A DNA stretch of 64,000 nt from Marinobacterium stanieri. Its GTDB lineage: Bacteria; Pseudomonadota; Gammaproteobacteria; Pseudomonadales; Balneatricaceae. The stretch spans positions 186,001 to 250,000 of the forward strand of contig NZ_FTMN01000002.1 in the NCBI RefSeq assembly GCF_900155945.1, read 5' to 3'. How positions within the stretch are numbered: position 1 is the stretch's first letter; each line of letters opens with the position of its first letter. The notes beneath the pieces were generated by a model, which saw only the letters and a program-made list of their open reading frames with translations, had not been told where the DNA came from and made no database searches. Below are positions 17,890 through 27,459 of this stretch, piece by piece. A program made the position numbers and the translations under genes.

Positions 17890-18885
17890 TTACACCGCTT
17901 CTTCGATCACATAGGGGTCGAATTTCACTACCTCCTCGCCCATCCATTCGTTGAGTTCCAGGAAGCGGCTTTGCAGCGGTACCAGTTCGTTGCGGGCGAA
18001 TACCATGGATGCCTTCTCCACATCTCCGAATCCGCCTACGTTGCTGGGCATGATACCCATCAGAACGGGTGGCACGCGGTGCGCTGCGAGCATGTCATCG
18101 CGGGTGACGTTTTTGATGTTGAAGATGTCGTCCTTGGCCGCGACCTCGCTGATCGGGATCACCTGCAGGCCGTCTTTCTTGCCGTTGGGCGAGTACATGA
18201 ACAGGTTGCGGAAGTTACCAGGGCCTTTGCTATCCTTGAGTGCCTGGCGAAGGTTGTCCACGTCACTTTCGTTCTGGGCCGTGTCAGTCATGTAGAGGAT
18301 GAAACCCGCGTGGCTGCCGTTTAGGTAATACTTGCGGCGGAACAGCGTGGCGCTCTCGTTCAACCAGGCGCTGTTGAGTGCAGCGAGGTATTCCGGCAGG
18401 CCGTAGATCTCCTGGTTGATATCGGGCTCCATCAGGTGGAAGACGCTGCCCTTGCGGAACTCGTGCTCCTTGCCCCAACCGCGCACGAACCAGTAGGTGT
18501 CCAGGTCGAGTCCACGGCGGGTGTATTTGGCCAGTGCTGGTTCCAGCGTCATGGAGCGATTGCCCATGCTTTTCTGGTTTTCGAGATAAGCGTTGCCGAA
18601 AATAATGAAGTCCAGAGCCCAGCGACGGAATGCCTGGCGGGACAGCAGCCTGTGCGGCTTGAATGCACTGGTCAGGATGTTGGCCTTGAAGTAGATCGGG
18701 CTGCTGTGGTGGGTCGCTGCCCGGAAGGACTTGGCCAGGCCATCGAATGACAGCGGCGTCTCGTACCACTTCTGCATCTGCAGGCATTCGATGTAGTCCA
18801 GGATCTCGCGCTTATCGAGTACCGGTGTCGGGTCGCCGAAGCTGAAGGCCTCAATGCCGGGCTGTTTCTCTGCTGTCTCGCTCAT
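17890..18885 (-). CDS. Q: Phage portal protein (P2 gpQ family)
   Basis: The portal dodecamer forms the DNA entry vertex of the capsid. The 331-residue length is close to P2 gpQ. Family features include FSFGDPTPVLDKREILDYIEC near the N-terminus, LDLDTYWFVRGW, and the C-terminal AHRVPPVLMGIMPSNVGGFG. It forms a minus-strand operon with the terminase gene, overlapping it by one base, as in P2. Confidence 0.92.
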   Translation of the reverse strand: MSETAEKQPGIEAFSFGDPTPVLDKREILDYIECLQMQKWYETPLSFDGLAKSFRAATHHSSPIYFKANILTSAFKPHRLLSRQAFRRWALDFIIFGNAYLENQKSMGNRSMTLEPALAKYTRRGLDLDTYWFVRGWGKEHEFRKGSVFHLMEPDINQEIYGLPEYLAALNSAWLNESATLFRRKYYLNGSHAGFILYMTDTAQNESDVDNLRQALKDSKGPGNFRNLFMYSPNGKKDGLQVIPISEVAAKDDIFNIKNVTRDDMLAAHRVPPVLMGIMPSNVGGFGDVEKASMVFARNELVPLQSRFLELNEWMGEEVVKFDPYVIEEAV

Positions 18886-20669
18886 CAGTAAATCTCCATC
18901 ATGCTGCTACCGGAGCCCGTAACGGGGCCATCGGTTTCAAGGGGGGCTTTGGCCAGTGCGTGCATCACAGCCCAGGCCAGGTCAGCGTGACCGGTGGTGC
19001 CGTTGCGGCCTGCCATGTAAGTGATATGGCGGCCACTGGCGGTGGTGGTTTTGCGGATCGACATGAATGCCTGGGCGATATCGACCCACCCGGCATCAAA
19101 CTCAAGGCGGCCTTTGCTGATCAGCTGGTAGGCCTTCATGACCAGCTCGCCTTTCACTTCCGGGTTGTACTGGTATTGCACCACGGCCGGGAAGAATTTG
19201 CGGACCAGCTGATACACCGAGGAGCCAATCCCCGTGGTGTCGATGCCGATGTGGGTGACGTTGTATTTCGTGGTCAGCTGACGGATCTGCTCGGCCTGGT
19301 CTTCATAATCCAGGCCCCTGAACTGCCGGCGCTCAACGATGCGGTGTTTGCCGCCCGGTTTGTCCGGAGGCAACACAACAGCCAGGCCTGCGTTGTCGCC
19401 GGTCTCGGTTTCACCGTTCGGGTCATAACCAATCCAGACCGGTTTATCCCCCACCGGTTTAGGTGCAAACGGTTTGAAGTCGTCCCACACCTCCCAGCTA
19501 TCGACCATGCAACGCTGCATCATCATCATGCCGAACAGGCTCTTGTCGTCATCGACAAACTGGCACATTAGCAGGTTTTCGTATTCGGGCTCGCTGTACT
19601 CAAGGCGCAGCTGATTCAGGTCGAACAGATCACAGCCCTGGGCAACGGCATCCTCCACCGTAACGATGTGGCGCCACTGGCCGTCTGGGCACTCCATCCC
19701 GTTTTTCAGTGCCGCGTGGCTGGTGTCGATATCGACGCGATCGGCTTTTTTGCGGCGCTTGTTGAACAGCTCGCCGGACCAGTATGGATAGGCGTCATGG
19801 CTCAGGCTGGACGGCGTACTGAAATAGGTTTGCCGCCACTTTTTGTGCATCGCCATGCCGGAGGCGACCTTGCGGAGTTCCTGAAACTTGTAGGTCCAGA
19901 AATACTCATCGAAGTACAGGTTGCCGTGATAGCTCTGTGCTGTGCGGGCGTTGGTACCCAGGAAGTACAGCGTGGCCCCGTTGGACAGCACTATCGGGTC
20001 ACCGGTCAGCTCCCAGTCGGCCACATCGCGTGCATACGCCTGAATGTATTCCTTGAACACATGGGCCTGGGCTTTGGAGGCTGAAAGGAAAATCTGGTTT
20101 CGCCCGGTTTCGACGGCATCCAGCAGCGCTTCCCGGGCGAAGTAATAGGTGGCCCCGATCTGGCGGCTCTTGAGGATGTTACGGATTCGGTGCTTTTCAC
20201 CGGCGCGGTACCAGTGTTTCTGGTAGTCGAACAGCTCATCAAAGAACGCGGCACGGAGCTGCTCGGTGATCTCATCCGTGACCTCATTTTTGACCGGCTT
20301 TTTGCGCTCGCCCTTGTTGCGATTGGCGACTTTCGGGTTCAGATCCCCCTCATGACCACCCGGTTCCTCATACCGGCGCACGCGGGCCATACGCTCGATC
20401 TGGCGACCGAGCAAGTCTATTTCCTTGAAGTCGCGCCCTTCCTTGGGGTCTTTCATTACGAGCTGGATCAGTCTAGCCTCTACGGCAAACTCGACCCGCT
20501 CGATAGGCTTGGTCTCGTCCCAGGCATCGCGTTTTTTCCAGCTGTGGACCGTGGCGGCCTTCTCGCCCAGCTGCTCCGCAATGCGGGCAACGCGAAAACC
20601 CTGCCAGTACAACAGCCTGGCAAGGCGGCGCGGGTCCAGCTCTTCGGTGAATTCGGTCATGGCGTTCAT
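18885..20669 (-). CDS. P: Terminase large subunit (P2 gpP family)
   Basis: The 594-residue packaging ATPase/nuclease starts with a helix-turn-helix-like segment (RVARIAEQLGEKAATVHSWKKR). The ATPase region follows with KSRQIGATYYFAREAL (Walker A variant) and LYFDEYFW (Walker B), then a C-terminal nuclease part with WIGYDPNGETETGDN and GIDTTGIG. It is transcribed away from the capsid operon from a shared control region. Confidence 0.92.
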   Translation of the reverse strand: MNAMTEFTEELDPRRLARLLYWQGFRVARIAEQLGEKAATVHSWKKRDAWDETKPIERVEFAVEARLIQLVMKDPKEGRDFKEIDLLGRQIERMARVRRYEEPGGHEGDLNPKVANRNKGERKKPVKNEVTDEITEQLRAAFFDELFDYQKHWYRAGEKHRIRNILKSRQIGATYYFAREALLDAVETGRNQIFLSASKAQAHVFKEYIQAYARDVADWELTGDPIVLSNGATLYFLGTNARTAQSYHGNLYFDEYFWTYKFQELRKVASGMAMHKKWRQTYFSTPSSLSHDAYPYWSGELFNKRRKKADRVDIDTSHAALKNGMECPDGQWRHIVTVEDAVAQGCDLFDLNQLRLEYSEPEYENLLMCQFVDDDKSLFGMMMMQRCMVDSWEVWDDFKPFAPKPVGDKPVWIGYDPNGETETGDNAGLAVVLPPDKPGGKHRIVERRQFRGLDYEDQAEQIRQLTTKYNVTHIGIDTTGIGSSVYQLVRKFFPAVVQYQYNPEVKGELVMKAYQLISKGRLEFDAGWVDIAQAFMSIRKTTTASGRHITYMAGRNGTTGHADLAWAVMHALAKAPLETDGPVTGSGSSMMEIY

Positions 20670-20715
20670 GCCGCCAGAGTAGCGACCTAACCGCCTCCCT
20701 CCCCGTCATCCCTCA

Positions 20716-20734
20716 TGTAAACGCTGGCTATACA
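20716..20734. promoter_or_regulatory. Late-promoter activator site between P and O
   Basis: TGTA-N11-TACA with the spacer AACGCTGGCTA. It lies between the divergent PQ and ONML operons. The same spacing and a similar core occur at 27701 and 33152, so it is probably bound by the prophage's Ogr-like protein. Confidence 0.7.
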
Positions 20735-20826
20735 TACAGCCTCAATTGAAGCCCCTCGCGCATAGGGCCACCCTGACCGTCATCAGAAACGAACAGCAGC
20801 AGCTGAATCAGACGAGGACAGGACAG

Positions 20827-21651
20827 ATGGCCAAGAAGGCGCTGAAGAGCAAGTGGTTCCGCGTAGGTGTTGCCGGCGACACCACGGACGGCCGCGAGAT
20901 CGACCCCAAGTGGCTCGAAGAGATGGCCGAGACCTACAACCCCGAAACTTACGGTGCCCGCGTGAACTGCGAGCACGTCCGTGGCATGGCACCGGATGGC
21001 AGCTTTGGTGCCTTTGGTGATGTCCTGGCACTGAAAACCGAAACCGTTCAGATCGACGGTGAAGACAAGGTTGCCCTGTACGCCCAGATCTCACCGAATG
21101 ACGACCTGGTTGCGTTGAACAAGAAGCGCAAGAAGGTCTACACCAGCATGGAGATCGACCACAACTTCTCCGGAAAGGATAAGGCCTACTTGGTCGGCCT
21201 GGCGGTGACCGACTCCCCAGCTTCCCTCGGTACCGAGATGCTTGAGTTTGCCGCCAAGGCACAGCACAACCCGTTCAACGACCGCAAACAGAAGCCTGAA
21301 AACGTCTTTAGCGCTGCCCGCGAAGTCGAGCTCGAGTTCGAAGACAGCACCTCCATCCTGGACAAGGTGAAGTCCATTTTCAGCAAGTCCGAAGCCACCC
21401 ATGCCGAACAGCACGGTGATGTCACCGCTGCGATTGAAGCGATCGCCAGCGAAGTCGCCGATCTGAAGGACCAGTTCAGCGAACTGGGCAAGGGTAACGA
21501 CGACACCGAACAGCTGAAAAAGCTGCAGACCGACCTGTCCGGTGCTCTGGAAAAGCTGAACACCCTGGAGCAGCAGCTGGATAAAACCCCGAATTTCACC
21601 CGACGCCCGGCTGCCTCTGGCGGCAATGGACAGCTGGTTACCGACTGCTAA
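20827..21651 (+). CDS. O: Capsid scaffold and maturation protease (P2 gpO family)
   Basis: gpO guides procapsid assembly and then cleaves itself, the portal and the capsid protein. The N-terminal serine protease half has the candidate triad in the DGRE region, His in VNCEHVRG and Ser in VTDSPASLG. A charged coiled coil (about residues 175-260) is the scaffold part. The protein has 274 residues from the ATG of MAKKALKSKW; the longer open frame lies across the late promoter and is not used. Confidence 0.9.
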   Translation: MAKKALKSKWFRVGVAGDTTDGREIDPKWLEEMAETYNPETYGARVNCEHVRGMAPDGSFGAFGDVLALKTETVQIDGEDKVALYAQISPNDDLVALNKKRKKVYTSMEIDHNFSGKDKAYLVGLAVTDSPASLGTEMLEFAAKAQHNPFNDRKQKPENVFSAAREVELEFEDSTSILDKVKSIFSKSEATHAEQHGDVTAAIEAIASEVADLKDQFSELGKGNDDTEQLKKLQTDLSGALEKLNTLEQQLDKTPNFTRRPAASGGNGQLVTDC

Positions 21652-21704
21652 GCCAGTCGGTACCGCCGAACGGACACACGCCCTGAATTACCGGAGATAG
21701 CCCC

Positions 21705-22724
21705 ATGCGTAACGAAACCCGTGCACTTTACAACGCCTACCTGGCTCAGATCGGCTCACTGAACAAGGTCGAAGACCCCAGCGTTAAATTCAACGTACTG
21801 CCCAGCGTGCAGCAGACGCTGGAAACCAAAATCCAGGAAAGCTCTGAGTTCCTGAGCCGGATCAACATTATCCCTGTTCGTGAAATGCAGGGCGATAAGT
21901 TGGGCCTGGGCATCGGCAACCCTATTGCCAGCAACACCGACACCAGCAACAAAGATCGCCAGACCAAAGATCCGACCAACCTGGACGAGCGTGGCTACCT
22001 GTGCCGCAAGAACAACAGCGACACCCATATCACCTATGCCAAGCTGGACATGTGGGCCAAGTTCCCCGACTTCCAGACCCGCATCCGTGACGCCATCCTG
22101 CGCCGCCAGGCACTGGACCGCATCACCATCGGGTTCAACGGTGCCAGCTACTCAGCTGATTCCGATATCGCCACCAATCCGTTACTGCAGGATGTAAACA
22201 TCGGCTGGTTCCAGAAATACCGTGACGAAGCGGCTGAGCGAGTACTGTCTGAAGTGGTCGATGCCTCTGGCAAGATCAACGTCTACGCTGGTGGTGACTA
22301 CGAGAACCTGGACGCCCTGGTATTCGACGCGGTGAACAACCTGATCGAACCCTGGTACCGCGAAGATACCGAACTGGTAGCGATCATGGGCCGCGACCTG
22401 CTGGCCGACAAATACTTCCCGATTGTGAACCAGAACCACGCCCCGACCGAAACGCTGGCCGCTGACCTGGTCATCAGCCAGAAGCGTGTCGGCGGTTTGC
22501 CGGCAGTGCGTGCCCCGTTCGTGCCGGCCGGTGCCATGATGATCACCCGTCTGGACAACCTCTCCATCTACTTCCAGGAAGAGGCTCGCCGCCGTCACCT
22601 CATGGACAACCCCAAGCGTGACCGCATTGAGAACTACGAGTCCTCAAACGACGCCTACGTGGTCGAAGACTACGGCCTGGGCTGCCTGATCGAAAACATC
22701 GAGACCGTGAACCCGGCCCCGTAA
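21705..22724 (+). CDS. N: Major capsid protein (P2 gpN family)
   Basis: The 339-residue HK97-fold shell protein. Typical features are RINIIPVREMQGDKLGLGIG, the NNSDTHITYAKLDMWAKFPDF stretch, and the C-terminal ENYESSNDAYVVEDYG. It lies between scaffold and small terminase, as in P2. Confidence 0.95.
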   Translation: MRNETRALYNAYLAQIGSLNKVEDPSVKFNVLPSVQQTLETKIQESSEFLSRINIIPVREMQGDKLGLGIGNPIASNTDTSNKDRQTKDPTNLDERGYLCRKNNSDTHITYAKLDMWAKFPDFQTRIRDAILRRQALDRITIGFNGASYSADSDIATNPLLQDVNIGWFQKYRDEAAERVLSEVVDASGKINVYAGGDYENLDALVFDAVNNLIEPWYREDTELVAIMGRDLLADKYFPIVNQNHAPTETLAADLVISQKRVGGLPAVRAPFVPAGAMMITRLDNLSIYFQEEARRRHLMDNPKRDRIENYESSNDAYVVEDYGLGCLIENIETVNPAP

Positions 22725-22758
22725 GGGCCGGCTCCACTAACCGATCGGGAGAACTGAC

Positions 22759-23430
22759 ATGATCTCACCCGCAAAACGTCACCTCATGCGCGTCAAGGCT
22801 GCCCAGGAGGCAGCCAAGGCCGCCGAGACACAGGTACGGCCGGATGCCAGCCAGTACGAACTGATGCTGGCCAAGCTGTACGATGACAAGCGCCGCTTGA
22901 GAGGCGTGGAGTCAATGAAGACCCGTGCCGAGATGAAGCGCGAGATGCTACCAGAGTACGCACCCTATCTCACCGGCATTCTGCAGTCGGACGCCGGTGT
23001 CCAGGACGACGTACTCACCACCACCATGCTTTGGTGCATTGATGCCGGCGAGTACAACGATGCACTGGACCTAGCCGAGTACGCCATGCGCCACAACCTG
23101 ACCATGGCCGACTCCTTCAGCCGCTCCCTGCCCTGCCTGCTGGCCGAGCAGTTTGCCGAAGCCGTGCTGAAGAACGAAGACGCCGTGCCGGCCAATGTGC
23201 TGTACCAGGTAGGCGAGCTGACCCTGAACCAGGACATGCCCGACCAGGTGAAAGCCAAGCTGCACAAGGCGATCGGCACCGTACTGCTGGAATCTGACCC
23301 GAAAGAGGCCCTGACGAACCTGCAGGCCGCCTACGAGTACGACGAACGCAGTGGCGTCAAAACGCAGATCAAGAAGCTGGAAAAGCAGCTGCAACAGAAC
23401 AAGCCCGACTCTGATTCAGAGCCGGCTTAA
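22759..23430 (+). CDS. M: Terminase small subunit (P2 gpM family)
   Basis: A 223-residue, mostly helical, basic-to-acidic protein. It starts with SPAKRHLMRVKAAQEAA and includes TTMLWCIDAGEYNDALDLAEYA, as in gpM proteins. It recognises cos and partners the large subunit. Its position after the capsid gene supports the call. Confidence 0.9.
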   Translation: MISPAKRHLMRVKAAQEAAKAAETQVRPDASQYELMLAKLYDDKRRLRGVESMKTRAEMKREMLPEYAPYLTGILQSDAGVQDDVLTTTMLWCIDAGEYNDALDLAEYAMRHNLTMADSFSRSLPCLLAEQFAEAVLKNEDAVPANVLYQVGELTLNQDMPDQVKAKLHKAIGTVLLESDPKEALTNLQAAYEYDERSGVKTQIKKLEKQLQQNKPDSDSEPA

Positions 23431-23542
23431 CCGAGCGTCCCCATGCGCCGGGCGGCAGGTGCGCTGAAGTGGCTTTAACTCCGTTGACCTACTGAAGCGC
23501 ACCTCCACCGCCCACCAAATTGCCCCCAGCCAGGACAGCACC

Positions 23543-24007
23543 ATGAACGGATTTGTCGCCAATACTCCCAGCATTGAAGAAGCCGACATTGCCAACGCAG
23601 CGTTCTGGCCGGCTGTCTCACCGGTCGCCTGTCGCGATGCCATGCGTATCGGCTCCGAAATCACCCCCGAGCGTCTGCGCAATGCCCTGGTCAGTGCCGT
23701 CATCGACACCAACGCGGACCTGAACGATTGGCGCCTGGTCCAGGAAATGATGGGCCACGAGAGCCTGGAAGCGGTACCGGCCGACCAGGTAGATGACGAG
23801 AGCGTTTACCTCAGCCTCTACCGCCGTGCCGTGTTCAACTTCGCCAAGGCCGAACTGACCGAGCGTTACCGCGACTACGACACCACCCTGCAGGGCGGTG
23901 ACCGGGCCGAGGATCTGGAATCCACCGTCGACGACTACCGTCGCAACGCCATCCTGGCAATACGCCTGATCAGTGGCCGTGATCGCACCACCGTGGAGCT
24001 GATCTGA
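23543..24007 (+). CDS. L: Head completion/stabilisation protein (P2 gpL family)
   Basis: A 154-residue protein with FWPAVSPVACRDAMRI and DDYRRNAILAIRLISGRDRTTVELI near its end, characteristic of gpL, which closes the filled head. It overlaps the next gene by one base. Confidence 0.92.
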   Translation: MNGFVANTPSIEEADIANAAFWPAVSPVACRDAMRIGSEITPERLRNALVSAVIDTNADLNDWRLVQEMMGHESLEAVPADQVDDESVYLSLYRRAVFNFAKAELTERYRDYDTTLQGGDRAEDLESTVDDYRRNAILAIRLISGRDRTTVELI

Positions 24008-24219
24008 TGGCCACCCAAGTACGTGCCCAGCAAGGCGACACCGTGGATCTCATTTGCCACCGCCACTACGGCCGCACCGGTCGCGTCACCGAAGCCGTAC
24101 TGGATGCCAACCCGGGCCTGTGCGAACTGGGGCCAGTACTGCCCCACGGCCACCTGGTCACTCTGCCCGATCAGACGGAAACAGCCCCCGTCTCCACCAT
24201 TATTCAGCTTTGGGATTAA
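24007..24219 (+). CDS. X: Tail protein X (LysM-like)
   Basis: A 70-residue protein with the typical QQGDTVDLICHRHYGRT start and NPGLCELGPVLPHG core of the gpX family, an essential tail component with a LysM-like fold. It comes directly after L, as in P2. Confidence 0.92.
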   Translation: MATQVRAQQGDTVDLICHRHYGRTGRVTEAVLDANPGLCELGPVLPHGHLVTLPDQTETAPVSTIIQLWD

Positions 24220-24228
24220 GGAGCGCTC

Positions 24229-24579
24229 ATGGCCGAGCCCAGTACAGCCACCGCAATCACCGTTGCCACCACCGGCGTGGGACTGGCGGCCCTGTTCCCT
24301 GGTATCGACGGCAACGCCCTGATTGGCGCCTTTGCCGGTGCCACCCTGTTTGTCATGTCAGCCCGCGAGCTGCGCCATTGGGTCCGCGCCGTTTACCTGG
24401 TGATCAGCCTGGTGATGGGCTACATCGCCGCACCTGAAATCACCAACCTGACGTTCATCGAACAGACCGGGGTTGCCAGCTTCCTGGGCTCCGTGTTCTG
24501 CATCTCTGCCACCCTGCCGATGATCCGGCAGCTGGAAGACGCCGACCTGCTTGAACTGATTCAGAGGCTGCGCAAATGA
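24229..24579 (+). CDS. Membrane protein of the lysis cassette, putative holin
   Basis: A 116-residue protein with about three hydrophobic segments (residues about 10-28, 32-45 and 50-66, plus a weaker one at 78-95). It ends in the charged tail QLEDADLLELIQRLRK. Position between X and the endolysin suggests a role in membrane lesion formation, either as holin or antiholin. Which of the two adjacent membrane proteins is the true holin cannot be told. Confidence 0.7.
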   Translation: MAEPSTATAITVATTGVGLAALFPGIDGNALIGAFAGATLFVMSARELRHWVRAVYLVISLVMGYIAAPEITNLTFIEQTGVASFLGSVFCISATLPMIRQLEDADLLELIQRLRK

Positions 24580-24866
24580 ACATCATGGATCTCATCGTCT
24601 TTGGCTTCAGCGCCGCCACTTGCTTGCGGCTCATCTTTTACCGCCGGGGCACCGCACGCTTTAAACGGCACATATCGGTGCTGGCCTGGCTGGTCATTGT
24701 TGTAACCGGCTCCCTGGCACTGTGCCTGCTCACCGGCCGCCTCAGCGCCGGCCAGATCCACCCGATCGGCATCCTGCTGCTCAGCTACCTGGCCATCGCC
24801 ACCTGGTGCGCTAAAGGCAACCTGGCTCAACTCATACGAATCACAAGGGGACACCAATGGAACTGA
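24576..24866 (+). CDS. Putative three-TM phage holin
   Basis: A 96-residue protein with hydrophobic segments at about 3-15, 34-53 and 63-80 and a basic first loop (YRRGTARFKRH), as in the phage holin 3 family. It overlaps the preceding gene by four bases and the endolysin gene by ten. Confidence 0.75.
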   Translation: MNIMDLIVFGFSAATCLRLIFYRRGTARFKRHISVLAWLVIVVTGSLALCLLTGRLSAGQIHPIGILLLSYLAIATWCAKGNLAQLIRITRGHQWN

Positions 24867-25666
24867 TCCTGATTGGCAGCAGTGGCTACAACGTACGCGT
24901 GCTACAGAAACGGCTCCAGGCCGCTGGCTACGAGGTAACCGTGGATGGCGACTTTGGCAGCAACACCGATATCGCCGTGCGCGCCTTCCAACGTGACCAC
25001 AACCTGATTGATGACGGTGTCGTCGGCCCCAAGACCCAAGCGGCACTCATGGGCCGCGACACCCGCATGCTGTTAAGCAATGCCGATATAGCCAGAGCCG
25101 CCGAACTACTGCAGGTGGACCCTGCGGCCGTCAACGCGCTGCGCGAAGTCGAGAGCCGAGGCACCGGCTTCCTGGACGACGGCCGCGTAGTGATCCTGTA
25201 CGAACGCCACATCATGCGCCGGCGCATGCTCGCCAACGGCTTTAAGCGTGCCGAGGTAGTATCTGCCGGCAACCGCTTCCCAGGCCTGGTAAACAAAACA
25301 CCGGGCGGGTACCGAGGCTATTACGCCGAGCACTTCCGCCTGGGCAATGCCAGCAAGATCCACGCACAAAGCGCCATGGAATCCTGCAGCTGGGGGCAAT
25401 TCCAGATCATGGGCTACCACTGGGAGCGCCTGGGGTTTGAAAGCGTGCATGCCTTCGTCACCGCCATGCGCGAGAACGAAGCCAACCATCTGCAGGCCTT
25501 CGTGAGCTTTATCCAGACTGATGCGGATCTACTCAAGGCCCTGCAGGCCCGCGACTGGAAAGCCTTTGCCCGTATCTACAACGGCCCCGGCTACAAAAAG
25601 AACCGTTACGACACCCGCCTGGCTGAAGCCTACGCCCGTTACCAACCACAGGAGCAGGCGGCATGA
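24857..25666 (+). CDS. Endolysin: peptidoglycan-binding N-acetylmuramidase
   Basis: A 269-residue lysis enzyme. The N-terminal PG_binding_1 domain (about 5-65) has GYEVTVDGDFGSNTDIAVRA. The C-terminal muramidase domain (about 85-265) has the conserved catalytic-region motifs LREVESRGTGFL, YERHIMRRR and ESCSWGQFQIMGYHW. There is no signal peptide, so release depends on the holin. Confidence 0.93.
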   Translation: MELILIGSSGYNVRVLQKRLQAAGYEVTVDGDFGSNTDIAVRAFQRDHNLIDDGVVGPKTQAALMGRDTRMLLSNADIARAAELLQVDPAAVNALREVESRGTGFLDDGRVVILYERHIMRRRMLANGFKRAEVVSAGNRFPGLVNKTPGGYRGYYAEHFRLGNASKIHAQSAMESCSWGQFQIMGYHWERLGFESVHAFVTAMRENEANHLQAFVSFIQTDADLLKALQARDWKAFARIYNGPGYKKNRYDTRLAEAYARYQPQEQAA

Positions 25667-25854
25667 GCGACCACGAGCAGGCCCTGAAGCGCATGGGCCA
25701 GCTGATCGATCAGCTGGACAACATCGGCATGTCGATGCAGATGCCGGTTCCCGCTGAAATCCACCTCAAAGCCCTGCGCGAGTCGGTCCCCGAGATCCGC
25801 AACGAAGTACGCGCCATCTACGACCTGCTCGGCGGAGCTGATGTCTGGTCATAA
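25663..25854 (+). CDS. Small lysis-cassette protein of unknown function
   Basis: A 63-residue soluble, probably helical protein, overlapping the endolysin gene by four bases. There is no membrane segment, so it is not an inner-membrane spanin by itself. I do not recognise it. Confidence 0.6.
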   Translation: MSDHEQALKRMGQLIDQLDNIGMSMQMPVPAEIHLKALRESVPEIRNEVRAIYDLLGGADVWS

Positions 25855-25868
25855 CCAGGAGACACCTG

Positions 25869-26153
25869 ATGAAACTGAAACGCATATTTCTTGCACTCAT
25901 CATTGCCGGCACACTTGCCGGCTGTTCCAGTCCGCGACTGCAGGATGGGTATCAAATCGGCGATGCAACCGGAACGGCAGTTGACGGTACGTTGCACCTA
26001 TTAGAGCTGCGCCACCGCCACTGCCAGCAGACAGACCCAGTGGCCCGTGCCCTGCTGCTCAGGCTGATTAGAACCGTACTGCCGGCCTACCCAGCAGAAG
26101 GCATCTGCACCGACATTCTCAGCACGCTGGAGGCCACGGATGAAGTACCGTAA
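25869..26153 (+). CDS. Small lipoprotein, possible o-spanin
   Basis: A 94-residue protein with a lipoprotein signal peptide (basic start, hydrophobic core, lipobox LAGC at residues about 16-19). Position after the endolysin makes an outer-membrane spanin plausible, but it lacks the proline-rich body of Rz1 and no clear inner-membrane partner is next to it. Confidence 0.7.
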   Translation: MKLKRIFLALIIAGTLAGCSSPRLQDGYQIGDATGTAVDGTLHLLELRHRHCQQTDPVARALLLRLIRTVLPAYPAEGICTDILSTLEATDEVP

Positions 26154-26565
26154 GCGCAACTGGAAATACCAGCTGGCCGAGCGTGCCGTTCTGCAGACAC
26201 ACATCCACCCGCCGGAAACCCTGGAGACTGAGTGGATCACCCTGCACCCGGACGGCACCATGATTCTGGCAAAGGGTTATGCCTGGGACGGCCCATCCGG
26301 CCCCACCTTCGACACCCCCGACAGCATGCGTGGCAGCGCCATTCATGACGCCCTGTATCAGCTGATGAAGCTGGGCCTGCTGGATATGAAGTGGTTCAAG
26401 AAGAGCAACCAGGAGCTGCTGCGCTGGCTGAAAAAGGACGGCATGTGGTGGATTCGCCGCCGTGCCTGGTACCGCGCTGTTCAAGCCTACGGTGAGGAGT
26501 ACATGAACCGAGGCGAAGACGACGCAACCATCTACATCGCCCCATCGGGAGACATCTATGCGTAA
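26140..26565 (+). CDS. DUF1353-type phage protein
   Basis: A 141-residue protein with AKGYAWDGPSGPTFDT followed by a helical MRGSAIHDALYQLMK and the closing WIRRRAWYRAVQAYG. This pattern (a glycine/tryptophan turn, then a His-Asp helix) is typical of DUF1353 proteins found beside phage lysis and tail genes. The function is not known. It overlaps both neighbours. Confidence 0.7.
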   Translation: MKYRKRNWKYQLAERAVLQTHIHPPETLETEWITLHPDGTMILAKGYAWDGPSGPTFDTPDSMRGSAIHDALYQLMKLGLLDMKWFKKSNQELLRWLKKDGMWWIRRRAWYRAVQAYGEEYMNRGEDDATIYIAPSGDIYA

Positions 26566-27016
26566 GCCCCAGGAGCTGCGCGAATATCTGCTCTCCAGCG
26601 TGCGCGAACTCAAGCGCAACCCGGAGAAGCTGCAGATCTTCATCGACCGAGGCAACCTGCAGGCACGCCTGCAGGCCAGCCTCCACTTCGAATACCAGTA
26701 CACCCTGAACCTGATCATCACCGACCTGGCAGATCATTCCGATGTTGTACTGGTCCCCTTGCTCGCCTGGGTGAAACACGCACAGCCCGAGATGGAAGAG
26801 GATGCAGTGCAGTTTGAAGCCGACATCATCGACAACCGCAAGATCGATCTCAGCATCACCCTGCCCCTGACCGAGCGCGTGCTGGTGAACCTGAACGCCG
26901 AAGGCAACTACACCACCGAACACCTGGGCGAGCCGGTACCGGAGTGGAACCTGCCCGATCCTGTGCTGTTCAAAACGCTCTGGCATGATAACGAGAAGCT
27001 GACGCCGGATGTCTGA
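26558..27016 (+). CDS. R: Tail completion protein R (P2 gpR family)
   Basis: A 152-residue protein with the gpR start MRKPQELREYLLSSV, FEYQYTLNLIITDLADHSD, and the tail EHLGEPVPEWNLPDP. It finishes the tail end that joins the head. It overlaps S by eight bases. Confidence 0.92.
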   Translation: MRKPQELREYLLSSVRELKRNPEKLQIFIDRGNLQARLQASLHFEYQYTLNLIITDLADHSDVVLVPLLAWVKHAQPEMEEDAVQFEADIIDNRKIDLSITLPLTERVLVNLNAEGNYTTEHLGEPVPEWNLPDPVLFKTLWHDNEKLTPDV

Positions 27017-27449
27017 CCTCAACCGCCTGGAAAGCTGGGCCAGCCCGTTACTGCAGAAGCTGGAACCGGCTGAACGCAAGAAACTGGCCCGCCAACTGGG
27101 CACAGAGCTGCGCCGATCGCAACGCCAACGCATCGCCGACCAGCGCAACCCAGACGGCTCAGCATTCGCCCCGCGCCGGGCCGAAGCCAAAACCGGCCGC
27201 ATCCGCCGCAAGGGCATGTTCACCAAACTACGCACCGCCAAATTCCTCAAGACCCGCTATAACGCCAACAGCGTAAGCGTAGGGTTCTTCGGCGATATCG
27301 CCCGCCTGGCCCGCGTGCATCAGTACGGCCTGCGTGATCGGGTGGCCAGAGGTGGGCCAGAGATTCAGTACGAACAGAGGGAACTGGTGGGATTTACGTC
27401 AGATGATCTGGACTTGATTCAACAACTGCTGATTGATCACCTGACGTAG
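27009..27449 (+). CDS. S: Tail completion protein S (virion morphogenesis)
   Basis: A 146-residue basic protein with RQLGTELRRSQRQRI, NPDGSAFAPRR and the C-terminal VHQYGLRDRVARGGPEIQY, as in the gpS family. It is the last gene of the O-to-S late operon. Confidence 0.92.
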   Translation: MSDLNRLESWASPLLQKLEPAERKKLARQLGTELRRSQRQRIADQRNPDGSAFAPRRAEAKTGRIRRKGMFTKLRTAKFLKTRYNANSVSVGFFGDIARLARVHQYGLRDRVARGGPEIQYEQRELVGFTSDDLDLIQQLLIDHLT

Positions 27450-27459
27450 TAAGGTGGAA

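Noticed and set aside
18885-20669. Terminase as a transposase or other mobile-element gene because of its N-terminal helix-turn-helix
   Set aside because: The remainder has terminase ATPase and nuclease motifs and the P2 gene order.
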